A stretch of 64,000 nt of DNA, from contig NZ_APHW01000030.1 in assembly GCF_002741985.1 (NCBI RefSeq), forward strand, positions 1-64,000, in the 5' to 3' direction. The notes beneath the pieces were generated by a model. The model searched no databases, was not told the origin of the DNA, and worked only from the letters and a program-made list of their open reading frames with translations. Numbering within the stretch: the first letter of the stretch is position 1; every line of letters starts with the position of its first letter. Source of the DNA: Vibrio rotiferianus CAIM 577 = LMG 21460 (GTDB lineage: Bacteria; Pseudomonadota; Gammaproteobacteria; Enterobacterales; Vibrionaceae). A program made the translations under genes and the position numbers. Shown in pieces: positions 53,634 through 63,627 of the stretch.

Positions 53634-55049
53634 ATGCCAAAGATGAATATGAATACGCTAGTAAAGCTACTGGTGTGTTTTTTAGTACCACTCGGCATTT
53701 TGATGATGCCTATAGATGCGATACCTATTGATGACCTCACTTTAATTCAGCATCGTCTACTGGCAATTTTCCTTCTTGCGGCACTGCTTTGGGTTTTAGA
53801 GCCTGTTCCCGTATTTGCCACTTCGATTCTTATCATAGCTCTTGAATTGATCATGATATCGGACAAAGGCTTACATCTATTTCGTAACCCACCGCCGGGA
53901 CACGATTTAGGTGAACTGATCGCGTATACAGACATCTTCTCTGCCTTTTCTTCTCCCATCATCATCCTTTTCATGGGCGGATTCGCACTCGCCATAGCGG
54001 CTTCCAAATACGAACTTGATAACAACCTTGCTCGTGTTTTGCTTAAACCATTTGGCACTCAACCCAAGTTCATCATGTTGGGGTTAATGCTGATCACTGC
54101 CGTGTTCTCAATGTTTATGTCAAACACTGCGACTACCGTTATGATGCTAGCGTTACTTGGCCCTATTGTGGCTTCTGCACCAAAAGGTGATTTGGGGATA
54201 AAAGCGCTGGTCCTATGCATTCCTATCGCCGCCAATACAGGCGGCATCGCAACACCGATTGGTACACCACCCAATGCAATAGCCTTGCAATATTTAACTG
54301 GAGAAAACGCCATTGATTTCCTTTCTTGGATGACAATGGGGTTACCTTTTGTATTGGTGCAACTCACCATCGCTTGGCTGCTACTGCAAAAGCTGTTTCC
54401 TTCCAGTGAACCAGAAATGAAGTTACGTCTGGACGGCACGTTTAAAAAGAGTTGGCGCGCTATTGTCGTGTATATCACGTTCGCAATGACCATCCTGTTA
54501 TGGATGACAACCAAAGTGCACGGCATGAATACATATGTGGTCGCCATTATCCCACTCGCGGTGTTCACCTTAACGGGCATCATGGGCAAAGAAGAACTTA
54601 AGCTTATTAACTGGGATGTCTTGTGGTTGGTTGCCGGTGGTATCGCCATAGGTATTGCTTTAGACAAAACAGGCTTGGCAGAAGCGCTTGCCCATGCCAT
54701 TGACTATGAAGCACTTTCACCATTTGCGGTAGTCGTATCTCTTTCTATCGTGTGCTGGTTAATGGCGAACTTTATGTCCAATACAGCCACAGCAAACTTG
54801 CTCATGCCAATTGCGGCTGCAATTGGGGTATCGATGCCAAGCTTAGCTTCTATTGGTGGGTTACAAGGACTGCTCGTTGTCGTCGCCTTCTCCGCATCTC
54901 TGGGGATGATTCTTCCTGTATCAACACCACCTAACTCATTGGCTTATTCGACAGGCTTAATCGAAAGCAAAGACATGGCGAAAGTTGGACTCATCATTGG
55001 CTTGATCGGTTTGCTTCTTGTTTATGGCGCCGTACTTGTTCTTACTTGA
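53634..55049 (+). CDS. DASS (SLC13) sodium-coupled anion/dicarboxylate transporter
   Basis: The 471-residue membrane protein has the two SNT motifs of the divalent anion:sodium symporter family, FMSNTATTVM (Ser163) and FMSNTATANL (near 376), with GTPPNA and STPPNS loops in matching halves, as in VcINDY. About 11 hydrophobic helices are visible. It probably imports C4-dicarboxylates such as succinate, but sulfate or phosphate cannot be excluded. An AAGGGG site precedes the ATG. A hairpin without a U-run follows at 55058-55085. Confidence 0.88.
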   Translation: MPKMNMNTLVKLLVCFLVPLGILMMPIDAIPIDDLTLIQHRLLAIFLLAALLWVLEPVPVFATSILIIALELIMISDKGLHLFRNPPPGHDLGELIAYTDIFSAFSSPIIILFMGGFALAIAASKYELDNNLARVLLKPFGTQPKFIMLGLMLITAVFSMFMSNTATTVMMLALLGPIVASAPKGDLGIKALVLCIPIAANTGGIATPIGTPPNAIALQYLTGENAIDFLSWMTMGLPFVLVQLTIAWLLLQKLFPSSEPEMKLRLDGTFKKSWRAIVVYITFAMTILLWMTTKVHGMNTYVVAIIPLAVFTLTGIMGKEELKLINWDVLWLVAGGIAIGIALDKTGLAEALAHAIDYEALSPFAVVVSLSIVCWLMANFMSNTATANLLMPIAAAIGVSMPSLASIGGLQGLLVVVAFSASLGMILPVSTPPNSLAYSTGLIESKDMAKVGLIIGLIGLLLVYGAVLVLT

Positions 55050-55202
55050 TATCAATGGGGCAACGCTAAAGATGTAGCGTTGCCCGTCAGTATTGCGGAT
55101 GACTAAATTTGGATACAACATCACAGCAATCATTAATGAAGTAACCCTCAATATAAAATACATTTACAATCAACCTGTTGAATAAACATTCCCCTATTTA
55201 TC

Positions 55203-55229
55203 TTAAGTTTATCCAGATCGCGTCGATAA
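55203..55229 (+). promoter_or_regulatory. Sigma-28-like promoter of the chemoreceptor gene
   Basis: TTAAGTTT, eleven bases, GTCGATAA matches the flagellar sigma-28 consensus at 14 of 16 positions with exact spacing, 104 bases before the chemoreceptor start. Confidence 0.75.
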
Positions 55230-55333
55230 AGTAGTCGTAGCCTTTCAGTACTCATCTGTACCTGAATCGTCTTAAGCAACCTATTGTCACCACCGGTGAT
55301 GTCGATCTTTTTGTCTATTGAGAAGGTAAGACA

Positions 55334-57214
55334 ATGAGAAGTTCCATAAAACTTAAAATTCAGATTGCAATCGCAGTCATTATTGCCATTGTTAGTGGCG
55401 TTCAAGCTTGGGTCTCCGTAAATCAGTTGCGTGATGAAACCACCTCAACACTGAGCAGAGAGATGGAAAACATCTCAGCATCAACCAATCGATACATCAG
55501 TGATTGGTTAGCTATTCGTAGTGAAATGATGTTAGCAAATGAAGATGTCATTCTCGATTCGACAGACGCAGATAGAGAGATGCTGTTAACCAAGCGAGCT
55601 GGGCAATTTCTCTCGGTTTATGCCGGCTTTTCTGATGGTTCAATTGCTTACGGTGATAAAACTGAATCGTGGCCAGCTGATTACGACCCACGAACTCGCC
55701 CCTGGTATAAAGATGCAATGGCAAAGTCTGGCTTGATCATCACAGAACCTTATCAAGATTTTGACGGCAGCATCGTTGTCAGCTTTGCCAAAGCCTTCAA
55801 CCAAGGCAAGCAAGGTGTGTTAGCTGCCGATCTCGCGGTGACAGATATCATCGATGAAGTCCTAAATATTCAATTGGATAATGATGGATTTGCCTTTTTA
55901 GTCGATGGAAAAAACAACATCGTTGCTTACCAAGACGCCAAGCTAAGCCAGAAACCTTTAACGACGCTCAACCCTGAACTGAGTGCCGCTAGCATGAATA
56001 AACTGAGTCAAGACGCTCAGTTAGCGACCATCTCTTGGCCAAACCAAGGGGAAAAGCTCATTTACGTCGCCAAAGTACCAAACACGGATTGGTCATTAGG
56101 TATCGTTGAAGATAAGCAAATGGCGTATGCCTCTGTTTCTGAGCAAGTGACGTTTACGGCTATCGCTTCTATCGTTCTTTACTTGATCATCGCAGCCATC
56201 AGCACCTACGTCATCACTCGCTTACTCAAGCCACTTCAAACTCTCTCTACGGCTTTAGAGGAACTTTCTCAAGGGGAAGGTGACCTGACTCAGCGCATCA
56301 AGATTGAACGTATGGATGAGATTGGAGAACTGGCGACACACGTAAACCAATTTCTTGCTCAGATGCAAACCATGCTCAAAGGCATTGTGGAAAATAGTGA
56401 GCAGCTTTCAGCTCAAGCAAACCAAGCAAATGAACTCTCTGCAATGGCTGCTGGTCGAGTTGAACACCAGCAAAATGACGTCAACCAGATTGCAACCGCC
56501 ATTCATGAAATGTCAGCAACCGCAGCAGAGGTGGCAAGCCATGCAGAACTCACTGCAAGTGCTTCTCAGAACTCGGCATCTGCATGCCAAGATGGGCAGA
56601 ACGTGATCCAGAAAAACCGTGAAGCCATTGTAGAACTAGCAGAACAAGTAAGTGATGCCGCCAGCGTGATTTCAGAACTCGAAGCAAACACACAGAGCAT
56701 CAACCAAATTCTATCTACTATTCAAGGTATTGCTGAACAAACAAACTTACTGGCACTTAACGCTGCCATTGAAGCGGCACGTGCCGGTGAGCAAGGCCGT
56801 GGTTTTGCTGTGGTTGCTGATGAGGTACGCGTACTTAGCCAGCGCACCCATGGTTCAACGGAAGAAATCCGCACCATGATCGAGACGTTGCAAGGTAATA
56901 CCAAGCTAGCAGTAAACAGTATGCAAACCAGCACCAGTTTGGCAGACACCAGTGTGGACTATGCCCAACAAGCACACGACAGCTTGACTAGCATTACTAA
57001 CTCAATTACTGAGATCAACGACATGGCAATGCAAATCGCAAGCGCCGCTGAAGAGCAGCGCGCGGTGAGTGAAGACATCAGTCGCAACACGCAAGGCATT
57101 AAAGACGATGCAGATATGATTGCCGAGCAATCACTCAAGAGCAGCGAAGGCGCACGCCAGATGTTCGACACCGCCAATACCATGCGTGAGAACATCAGTC
57201 GCTTCAAAGTGTAA
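55334..57214 (+). CDS. Methyl-accepting chemotaxis protein with a dCache sensor
   Basis: The 626-residue receptor has an N-terminal helix (about 8-28), a periplasmic double-Cache-like domain (about 30-275; [11 protein letters not shown] and VVSFAKAF are typical), a second helix (about 278-300), a HAMP domain and a C-terminal signalling domain with the tip motif [20 protein letters not shown]. The Cache motif is close to amino-acid sensors, but the ligand is inferred. The GAAGG site precedes the ATG. No pentapeptide CheR tail is present (ends FKV). Confidence 0.9.
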   Translation: MRSSIKLKIQIAIAVIIAIVSGVQAWVSVNQLRDETTSTLSREMENISASTNRYISDWLAIRSEMMLANEDVILDSTDADREMLLTKRAGQFLSVYAGFSDGSIAYGDKTESWPADYDPRTRPWYKDAMAKSGLIITEPYQDFDGSIVVSFAKAFNQGKQGVLAADLAVTDIIDEVLNIQLDNDGFAFLVDGKNNIVAYQDAKLSQKPLTTLNPELSAASMNKLSQDAQLATISWPNQGEKLIYVAKVPNTDWSLGIVEDKQMAYASVSEQVTFTAIASIVLYLIIAAISTYVITRLLKPLQTLSTALEELSQGEGDLTQRIKIERMDEIGELATHVNQFLAQMQTMLKGIVENSEQLSAQANQANELSAMAAGRVEHQQNDVNQIATAIHEMSATAAEVASHAELTASASQNSASACQDGQNVIQKNREAIVELAEQVSDAASVISELEANTQSINQILSTIQGIAEQTNLLALNAAIEAARAGEQGRGFAVVADEVRVLSQRTHGSTEEIRTMIETLQGNTKLAVNSMQTSTSLADTSVDYAQQAHDSLTSITNSITEINDMAMQIASAAEEQRAVSEDISRNTQGIKDDADMIAEQSLKSSEGARQMFDTANTMRENISRFKV

Positions 57215-57222
57215 AGCCCCTC

Positions 57223-57251
57223 AAAAGCAGCTCAATGAGCTGCTTTTTTAT
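57223..57251 (+). terminator. Terminator after the chemoreceptor
   Basis: A 12-bp stem AAAAGCAGCTCA with complement and a very tight loop, followed by a T-run. Confidence 0.85.
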
Positions 57252-57334
57252 TGCCACAAAGATACGCTTTTAGATCTTTATAGATTCGTGCATATTAAAG
57301 CCTCTCCCCTGCTCAACAAGGATGTCTCGCAATC

Positions 57335-58221
57335 ATGGGTTATGAATGGCTGGCGTTATGCGCCGCTTTCCTATGGGCTGTTTCTAGCCTAATTTCTGTT
57401 GTTCCCGCTCAGCACCTCGGTGCGTTTGCTTATAGCCGTTGGCGTATGGGTTGTACCGCGGTGATCCTCTCAACGATGGCGTGTATAACGGGTGGCTGGC
57501 TCAGTGTCTCAACAGAACACGTAACACCGATGATGGCATCCGGTCTGATTGGTATTTTTATTGGCGATACAGCGCTGTTCGCTTGCTTGAACCGCATGGG
57601 ACCACGCCAAGCAGGTTTACTGTTTTCTTGTCACGCCGTATTCTCCGCCCTCCTGGGTTACTTCCTATTTAGCGAAAGCATGACGGGGATAGAACTTATT
57701 GGTGCTGCCTTAGTGTTCAGCGGCGTAGTGATGGCAATTTTCTATGGCCGACGCGGGCAAGCCAGCAATGCACTGGAAACAATCAAGGGCAACGTTTGGA
57801 TTGGTGTTGGACTGGGTTTAACTGCTGCAATCTGTCAGGCACTTGGCGGCATTATTGCCAAACCAGTAATGCAAACCAGTGTCGATCCGGTTGCCGCTTC
57901 TGCAATTCGTATGATCAGTGCTTTCGTCGCACACTGCATACTCTGGGTGATTGGCGTTAAAGTTGCACGTGCAACGCAAACCATCACCTGGAAAGTATTT
58001 GGCATCACCGCATTAAACGGCTTTTTAGCGATGGCAATTGGTATGACGTTGATTCTGTAGCGCTGCGTGAAGGTAATGTGGGTATGGTGGCTCTGCTTTC
58101 TTCAACAACGCCGATCATGTTGCTGCCACTACTGTGGGTTTACACTAAGAAACGCCCCAATCGCTTTGCTTGGCTAGGGGCTGCCTTAGCAGTTATAGGT
58201 ACTGGAATCCTTATGCAGTAG
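57335..58221 (+). pseudogene. EamA/DMT-family transporter with a frameshift near its C-terminus
   Basis: The frame from 57335 encodes 241 residues with about eight hydrophobic helices and both EamA halves, then ends at a TAG (58058-58060). In the next frame, from GCG at 58060, 53 more residues (ALREGNVGMVALLSSTTPIM onwards) complete the ninth and tenth helices and stop at 58221. Inserting one base into CTG-TA-GCG restores a 295-residue transporter, the usual size. The break is not in a homopolymer, so a real deletion is as likely as an error. The substrate is unknown. Confidence 0.85.
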
Positions 58222-58270
58222 TCGAGCTCAATAGCTCAAAACTGATCGAGCACAGAATTACAGACATAAA

Positions 58271-58297
58271 AAAGCCCGAGTCGAACTCGGGCTTTTA
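58271..58297. terminator. Terminator between the EamA gene and gpmI
   Basis: A perfect 11-bp stem AAAGCCCGAGT with complement and 3-base loop, flanked by A and T runs, serves convergent transcripts. Confidence 0.9.
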
Positions 58298-58318
58298 TCA
58301 TTCTGAATCGTTAGTTAA

Positions 58319-59851
58319 TTACTTAACTAGCACTTCACCAGACATTTCTGCAGGAATTTCTAGACCTGCTAGAGAAAGCATTGTTGGTGCAAGGTCAGAC
58401 AGTTTGCCGCCTTCTTTGAACTCAACCGCTTTGTCACCCACGTAGATTAGAGGTACTGGTAGGTTAGTGTGAGCAGTGTGAACACCGCCCGTTGTTGGGT
58501 CGATCATCATTTCTGCGTTACCGTGGTCCGCAGTAATTAGCATTTGACCGCCAACTTCTTTGATTGCTTCAACCACTTTACCAACGCTTTCGTCTAGCGC
58601 TTCGATAGCTTGCTCAGCCGCTTCGTAAACGCCAGTGTGACCAACCATATCTGCGTTCGGGTAGTTACAGATGATAGTGTCGTACTTACCAGACTTGATA
58701 GCCGCAACCATCTTCTCTGTTAGTTCTGGAGAGCTCATTTCTGGCTGCATGTCGTAAGTTGCTACTTTTGGAGAAGCAACAAGTTGACGCTCTTCGCCTT
58801 CGAATTCGTTCTCAATACCACCGTTGAAGAAGAAGGTTACGTGTGCGTATTTCTCTGTTTCAGAGATACGTAGCTGAGTTTGACCTTGTTTAGATAGCCA
58901 CTCACCGTAAGTGTTTTCTAGAGACGCAGGTGGGAATGCGATAGCTAGAGGGATGTCAGCTGCGTATTGAGTCAGCATCACGAAGTTGATTGCTGGGAAT
59001 ACAGCACGCTCGAAGCCATCAAATGCAGGAACGAATGCACGAGTGATTTGACGTGCACGGTCAGCACGGTAGTTCATGAAGATAACTGCGTCGCCATCTT
59101 GCATGATTGCTTCTTCTTGACCTTCCGCTTTGATAGCCGTTGCTTTAACGAACTCATCGTTTTCTTCACGAGCGTAAGCCGCTTCTAGACCTGCAACCGC
59201 AGTTTCAGCTGTGAACTCAGCTTTAGCTTGAGTTAGAAGATCGTAAGCAACTTGAACGCGATCCCAGTTGTTGTCGCGGTCCATTGCGTAGTAACGACCT
59301 ACTAGAGAAGCAACACGACCTTTACCTAGTTTTGCAAATAGGTCTTGGAAACGTTGTAGTGAGTTTTCAGCACTACGTGGTGGTGTGTCACGGCCGTCTA
59401 GGAAGCAGTGTAGGTAGATTTTCTCAGCGCCACGAGCTGCAGCCATTTCAACTGCTGCGTAGATATGGTCTTCGTGAGAGTGAACACCACCTGGAGACAT
59501 AAGACCCATGATGTGTACTGCTTTTTCAGCTTTTACAGCAGAGTCGATAGCTTCAACTAGTGCTGCTGTCTCTGCGAACTCACCGTCAGCGATAGACTTA
59601 GTGATACGAGTTAGATCTTGGTATACAACGCGACCTGCACCGATGTTGGTATGACCAACTTCTGAGTTACCCATTTGGCCATCAGGTAGACCAACGTCCA
59701 TACCTGAAGCAGAGATTAGAGTGTTAGGGTTGTTCGCAATCAGTGCATCCATTACTGGTGTTTTAGCATTTGCAATTGCGTTACTTGCTGTGTCTTCACG
59801 GTAACCGTAACCGTCAAGGATAACTAGAGCCAATGGCTTCTTAGCAGACAT
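58319..59851 (-). CDS. gpmI: 2,3-bisphosphoglycerate-independent phosphoglycerate mutase
   Basis: GpmI interconverts 3- and 2-phosphoglycerate in glycolysis, using two Mn ions. The 510-residue alkaline-phosphatase-fold enzyme has DGYGYRED (Asp13 ligand) and the catalytic Ser63 in [11 protein letters not shown], with HGNAEMM near the C-terminus. In E. coli it precedes envC; here envC is at the other end of the neighbouring genes. Confidence 0.96.
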   Translation of the reverse strand: MSAKKPLALVILDGYGYREDTASNAIANAKTPVMDALIANNPNTLISASGMDVGLPDGQMGNSEVGHTNIGAGRVVYQDLTRITKSIADGEFAETAALVEAIDSAVKAEKAVHIMGLMSPGGVHSHEDHIYAAVEMAAARGAEKIYLHCFLDGRDTPPRSAENSLQRFQDLFAKLGKGRVASLVGRYYAMDRDNNWDRVQVAYDLLTQAKAEFTAETAVAGLEAAYAREENDEFVKATAIKAEGQEEAIMQDGDAVIFMNYRADRARQITRAFVPAFDGFERAVFPAINFVMLTQYAADIPLAIAFPPASLENTYGEWLSKQGQTQLRISETEKYAHVTFFFNGGIENEFEGEERQLVASPKVATYDMQPEMSSPELTEKMVAAIKSGKYDTIICNYPNADMVGHTGVYEAAEQAIEALDESVGKVVEAIKEVGGQMLITADHGNAEMMIDPTTGGVHTAHTNLPVPLIYVGDKAVEFKEGGKLSDLAPTMLSLAGLEIPAEMSGEVLVK

Positions 59852-60337
59852 AGTGATGACCTCATCAAATTTAAGTAACTTTCGGTGTAGAGCTTCGCTG
59901 CTCCATCTAACCTTGAAACAAAACTAGCGTAATTTTACTACACTTTTTAACCAAAACTGTAGGTTAAGATCAAATAATGTTTGCGATTTATTGTTGCTAT
60001 CTTACAAGTTAGCAAGCAATCCGACCTAGTCAGCAAACGTGTTCCACAAGCATAGTCACTTTCAAGACGCTTTGTACCACCACCGAAATACTTTGGTGAA
60101 AAACTTTTTGTTGTGACCCATTGTGCGCCTTTTCGACCAGAAGTGAAGTCAATTACGCCGATTGAATTGATAGGAGGAAGTGATAATAAGATTGCATGAA
60201 TGACAAGTTTGGAAGAGCTCACCGGAAGCGATTAGATCTCAATTATTCGTTAGAAAATTTTAACCCTCTCGCCTAAGACGACTATCCCCGCTATACTCCT
60301 GCTTTATTTTTCCGCCAACAGTGCAAGAGCTCAAGAC
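59852..60337. other. Divergent intergenic region between gpmI and yibN
   Basis: 486 bases carry the promoters of gpmI and yibN. A TATACT at 60292-60297 could be the yibN -10, with no good -35. A minus-strand frame of 91 codons (59947-60222) contains a Gly-rich patch (KYFGGGTKRLES) but has no support as a gene. Confidence 0.45.
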
Positions 60338-60772
60338 ATGCAAGAGTACATTGATTTTTTCCAACAGAACATGATTCTATCTTTGGTTTGGGTAGGTCTT
60401 CTTGTCGCATTTATCATGAACATCGTGAAATCAGCGACGGCTGCATATAAAGAAGTGAACGTAAACCAACTGACTCACCTAATGAACCGTGAAAACGGTG
60501 TAGTAGTGGATATCCGCTCTAAAGATGAGTTCAAACAGGGTCATATCACCGACGCACTTCACATTTTACCATCAGACATCAAAGCTGGTAACTTCGGTAG
60601 CCTTGAAAACCGTAAATCAGACCCAATCATTGTGGTATGCAAAACGGGTCAAACCGCTCAAGAAAGCGCAAACCTACTAGCGAAAGCTGGCTTTGAAAAT
60701 GTAAGCCTACTGAAAAATGGCCTGATTGCGTGGAGTGAAGCAAACCTACCTCTAGTACGTGGTAAGAAATAA
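60338..60772 (+). CDS. yibN: Membrane-anchored rhodanese-like protein YibN
   Basis: The 144-residue protein has one N-terminal helix (about 13-32) and a cytoplasmic rhodanese domain with active-site Cys101 in VVCKTGQTAQ. Reported E. coli work connects YibN to membrane protein insertion; substrate here is unknown. It leads the yibN-secB-gpsA-cysE series; the enteric grxC between yibN and secB is missing. Confidence 0.9.
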   Translation: MQEYIDFFQQNMILSLVWVGLLVAFIMNIVKSATAAYKEVNVNQLTHLMNRENGVVVDIRSKDEFKQGHITDALHILPSDIKAGNFGSLENRKSDPIIVVCKTGQTAQESANLLAKAGFENVSLLKNGLIAWSEANLPLVRGKK

Positions 60773-60953
60773 CCTTCAAGCCCTGACAGGTATAAACTGA
60801 GTAAATAGAGAGCAGTTGAAGCACTAAGTTGTGATGCCTTGCACGTAATACGCGCTTCATCTAGTCATATTAGATTTGCTCAGTTAGTCTCAAGACATAT
60901 TTAAGGGTTTAGAGGTATCTAGGCCCAACAAACGATTATTTAAGGATTTAAAA

Positions 60954-61424
60954 ATGGCTGAAGCAGCACCACAAGAAGCACAACAAAACTTCGCAATTCA
61001 ACGTATCTTCCTAAAAGATGTATCTTTCGAAGCACCTAACTCTCCAGTTATCTTCCAAAAAGAGTGGAACCCAGACGTTAAACTGGATCTAGACACTCAA
61101 AGCCGTGAGCTAGGTGAAGGCGTTTACGAAGTAATCCTACGTCTAACAGTAACAGTGAAGAACGAAGAAGAAACAGCATTCCTATGTGAAGTTCAACAAG
61201 GTGGTATCTTCACTGCGGACAAGATGGAAGCAGGTCAACTAGCTCATTGCCTAGGCGCATTCTGCCCTAACATCCTATTCCCATACGCTCGTGAAACTAT
61301 CTCAAGCCTAGTTGTAAAAGGTACGTTCCCTCAACTGAACCTAGCGCCAGTTAACTTCGATGCGCTATTCATGAACTACCTACAGCAGCAAGCTCAGCAA
61401 GGCGAAGGCGAAGCTCAAGCGTAA
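60954..61424 (+). CDS. secB: Protein-export chaperone SecB
   Basis: SecB is a tetrameric chaperone that keeps preproteins unfolded for SecA. The 156 residues contain [30 protein letters not shown] and [14 protein letters not shown], all typical. An AAGGA site precedes the ATG. Confidence 0.97.
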   Translation: MAEAAPQEAQQNFAIQRIFLKDVSFEAPNSPVIFQKEWNPDVKLDLDTQSRELGEGVYEVILRLTVTVKNEEETAFLCEVQQGGIFTADKMEAGQLAHCLGAFCPNILFPYARETISSLVVKGTFPQLNLAPVNFDALFMNYLQQQAQQGEGEAQA

Positions 61425-61484
61425 TTTAAACCGTTCTTGACGCACTACGGCAACGTGGTGTGGGACAATGTAAAAAGCGAAATC

Positions 61485-61530
61485 AAAATGCACAAAGCGT
61501 CCATCAGAAAGATGCATTGTGCATTTTTTG
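61485..61530 (+). terminator. Terminator after secB
   Basis: An 11-bp stem AAAATGCACAA with complement, around a 21-base loop, then a T-run, lies 60 bases after secB. Confidence 0.7.
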
Positions 61531-61628
61531 TTTCTGCCTTGTAATTAGGTGCGAATCGGCGCCATTTACAGGTGGTAATTACTTGATTTGGTATTATCAT
61601 TCAGAAAAAACAACGATCAGGCGGTAGC

Positions 61629-62666
61629 ATGACACAAGCAAATACGAACAATGCCTACGGTAAAGACATTACGATGACAGTGATTGGCGCTGGCTCTTAC
61701 GGTACATCTCTAGCGATTTCTCTCGCTCGTAACGGTGCAAATGTGATCCTTTGGGGTCATGAGCAAGAGCATATGGCTCGTCTTGAGGCAGATCGCGCTA
61801 ACCATGAATTCTTACCAGGTATCGACTTTCCTGAAAGCTTGATTGTTGAATCCGATCTAGAGAAAGCGGTTCAAGCAAGCCGTGATCTACTCGTTGTTGT
61901 TCCAAGCCATGTATTTGGAATTGTGCTAAACAGCCTTAAACCATTCCTACGTGAAGACTCTCGTATTTGTTGGGCAACGAAAGGCCTAGAACCAGAAACC
62001 GGCCGCCTTCTAAAAGAAGTCGCATTTGATGTGATTGGCGAAAACTACTCTCTAGCCGTTTTATCGGGACCTACCTTTGCAAAAGAACTCGCAATGGGTA
62101 TGCCAACCGCTATCTCAGTGGCTTCTCCCGACGCTGGCTTTGTTGCCGACCTACAAGAGAAAATCCACTGTAGTAAAACTTTCCGCGTGTACGCAAACAA
62201 CGACTTTATCGGCATGCAACTTGGTGGCGCGGTGAAAAACGTTATCGCGATTGGCGCAGGCATGTCCGACGGTATTGGCTTTGGTGCCAACGCTCGTACT
62301 GCATTGATCACCCGTGGCTTAGCAGAAATGAGCCGCCTTGGCGCAGCGCTTGGCGCTCAACCAGAAACCTTTATGGGGATGGCAGGACTGGGCGATCTAG
62401 TCTTAACTTGTACAGATAACCAATCACGTAACCGTCGCTTTGGTTTAGCATTGGGACAAGGCAAGGATGTCGACACCGCTCAGGAAGAAATCGGTCAGGT
62501 AGTTGAAGGCTACCGAAACACCAAAGAGGTGTGGATGCTTTCCCAACGTATGGGCGTTGAGATGCCAATTGTTGACCAAATTTATCAAGTATTGTATCAA
62601 GGAAAAGATGCACACCTGGCAGCACAAGATTTACTTGCGCGTGACAAAAAATCAGAGGGAAAGTAG
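61629..62666 (+). CDS. gpsA: Glycerol-3-phosphate dehydrogenase (NAD(P)+)
   Basis: GpsA reduces dihydroxyacetone phosphate to sn-glycerol 3-phosphate for phospholipid synthesis. The 345 residues have the Rossmann motif [10 protein letters not shown] near 18-27, [11 protein letters not shown], and [13 protein letters not shown] with the catalytic Lys. It lies 92 bases before cysE. Confidence 0.96.
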   Translation: MTQANTNNAYGKDITMTVIGAGSYGTSLAISLARNGANVILWGHEQEHMARLEADRANHEFLPGIDFPESLIVESDLEKAVQASRDLLVVVPSHVFGIVLNSLKPFLREDSRICWATKGLEPETGRLLKEVAFDVIGENYSLAVLSGPTFAKELAMGMPTAISVASPDAGFVADLQEKIHCSKTFRVYANNDFIGMQLGGAVKNVIAIGAGMSDGIGFGANARTALITRGLAEMSRLGAALGAQPETFMGMAGLGDLVLTCTDNQSRNRRFGLALGQGKDVDTAQEEIGQVVEGYRNTKEVWMLSQRMGVEMPIVDQIYQVLYQGKDAHLAAQDLLARDKKSEGK

Positions 62667-62758
62667 CACTCTAGCTCCCCTTTTTCCTCAGGAGAGGAAG
62701 GATAATAAAGTCGTAATAACACTGTCGGGACAAGGAAGAACCACTCAGGATATTGAGA

Positions 62759-63580
62759 ATGAAGCACTGCGAAAAACAAAAAGTTTGGAATAAGATCGTA
62801 TCTGAAGCCCGTGAGATGTCAGAACAAGAGCCAATGCTGGCCAGTTTCTACCACGCAACCATCATCAAACATGATAGTTTGTGTGCGGCGTTAAGTTATA
62901 TCTTAGCCAACAAGTTAAACACCGCATCTATGCCAGCCATGGCTGTTCGGGAAGTAGTGGAAGAAGCATTTGCTGCAGACCCTACCATCACCGATGGTGC
63001 CGCTTGTGACATTTGTGCCACGGTTAATCGCGACCCAGCTGTTTCAATGTACTCAATGCCATTACTATACCTAAAGGGCTACCACGCTCTACAAGGTTAC
63101 CGAGTGGCAAACTGGCTGTGGAAGCAAGGCCGTCACGCTCTTGCGACTTATCTACAAAACCAGATTTCTGTAGCATGTCAGGTTGATATTCACCCTGCAG
63201 CGCGCATTGGTAGTGGTATCATGCTAGACCATGCGACCGGTATTGTGATTGGTGAAACGGCCGTTGTCGAAAACGACGTATCTATTCTGCAAGATGTCAC
63301 CCTAGGTGGTACCGGTAAAGAATGCGGTGACCGTCACCCGAAAATTCGCGAAGGCGTAATGATCGGCGCTGGAGCAAAAATTCTTGGCAACATTGAAGTG
63401 GGCGAAGGCGCAAAAATTGGCTCCTGCTCTGTCGTGCTGCAACCCGTACCACCGCATACAACAGTAGCAGGTGTTCCCGCAAAAATTGTCGGTCGTCCAA
63501 AAACGGACAAACCTTCATTAGACATGGATCAGGGCTTCAATGGCAAATCGCAGAGCTTTATTCATGGAGACGGTATTTAA
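62759..63580 (+). CDS. cysE: Serine O-acetyltransferase
   Basis: CysE makes O-acetylserine, the precursor of cysteine. The ATG at 62759 gives 273 residues, the usual size; an earlier TTG adds two codons. The left-handed beta-helix region shows HPAARIGSGIMLDHATGIVI and hexapeptide repeats, with the catalytic His in LDHATG. It ends SFIHGDGI, the C-terminus that binds CysK in the cysteine synthase complex. Confidence 0.96.
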   Translation: MKHCEKQKVWNKIVSEAREMSEQEPMLASFYHATIIKHDSLCAALSYILANKLNTASMPAMAVREVVEEAFAADPTITDGAACDICATVNRDPAVSMYSMPLLYLKGYHALQGYRVANWLWKQGRHALATYLQNQISVACQVDIHPAARIGSGIMLDHATGIVIGETAVVENDVSILQDVTLGGTGKECGDRHPKIREGVMIGAGAKILGNIEVGEGAKIGSCSVVLQPVPPHTTVAGVPAKIVGRPKTDKPSLDMDQGFNGKSQSFIHGDGI

Positions 63581-63627
63581 ACACTTCTCGACTTTTTCTT
63601 AATGTTAGTGTGGTAGGTTGTAATCAA

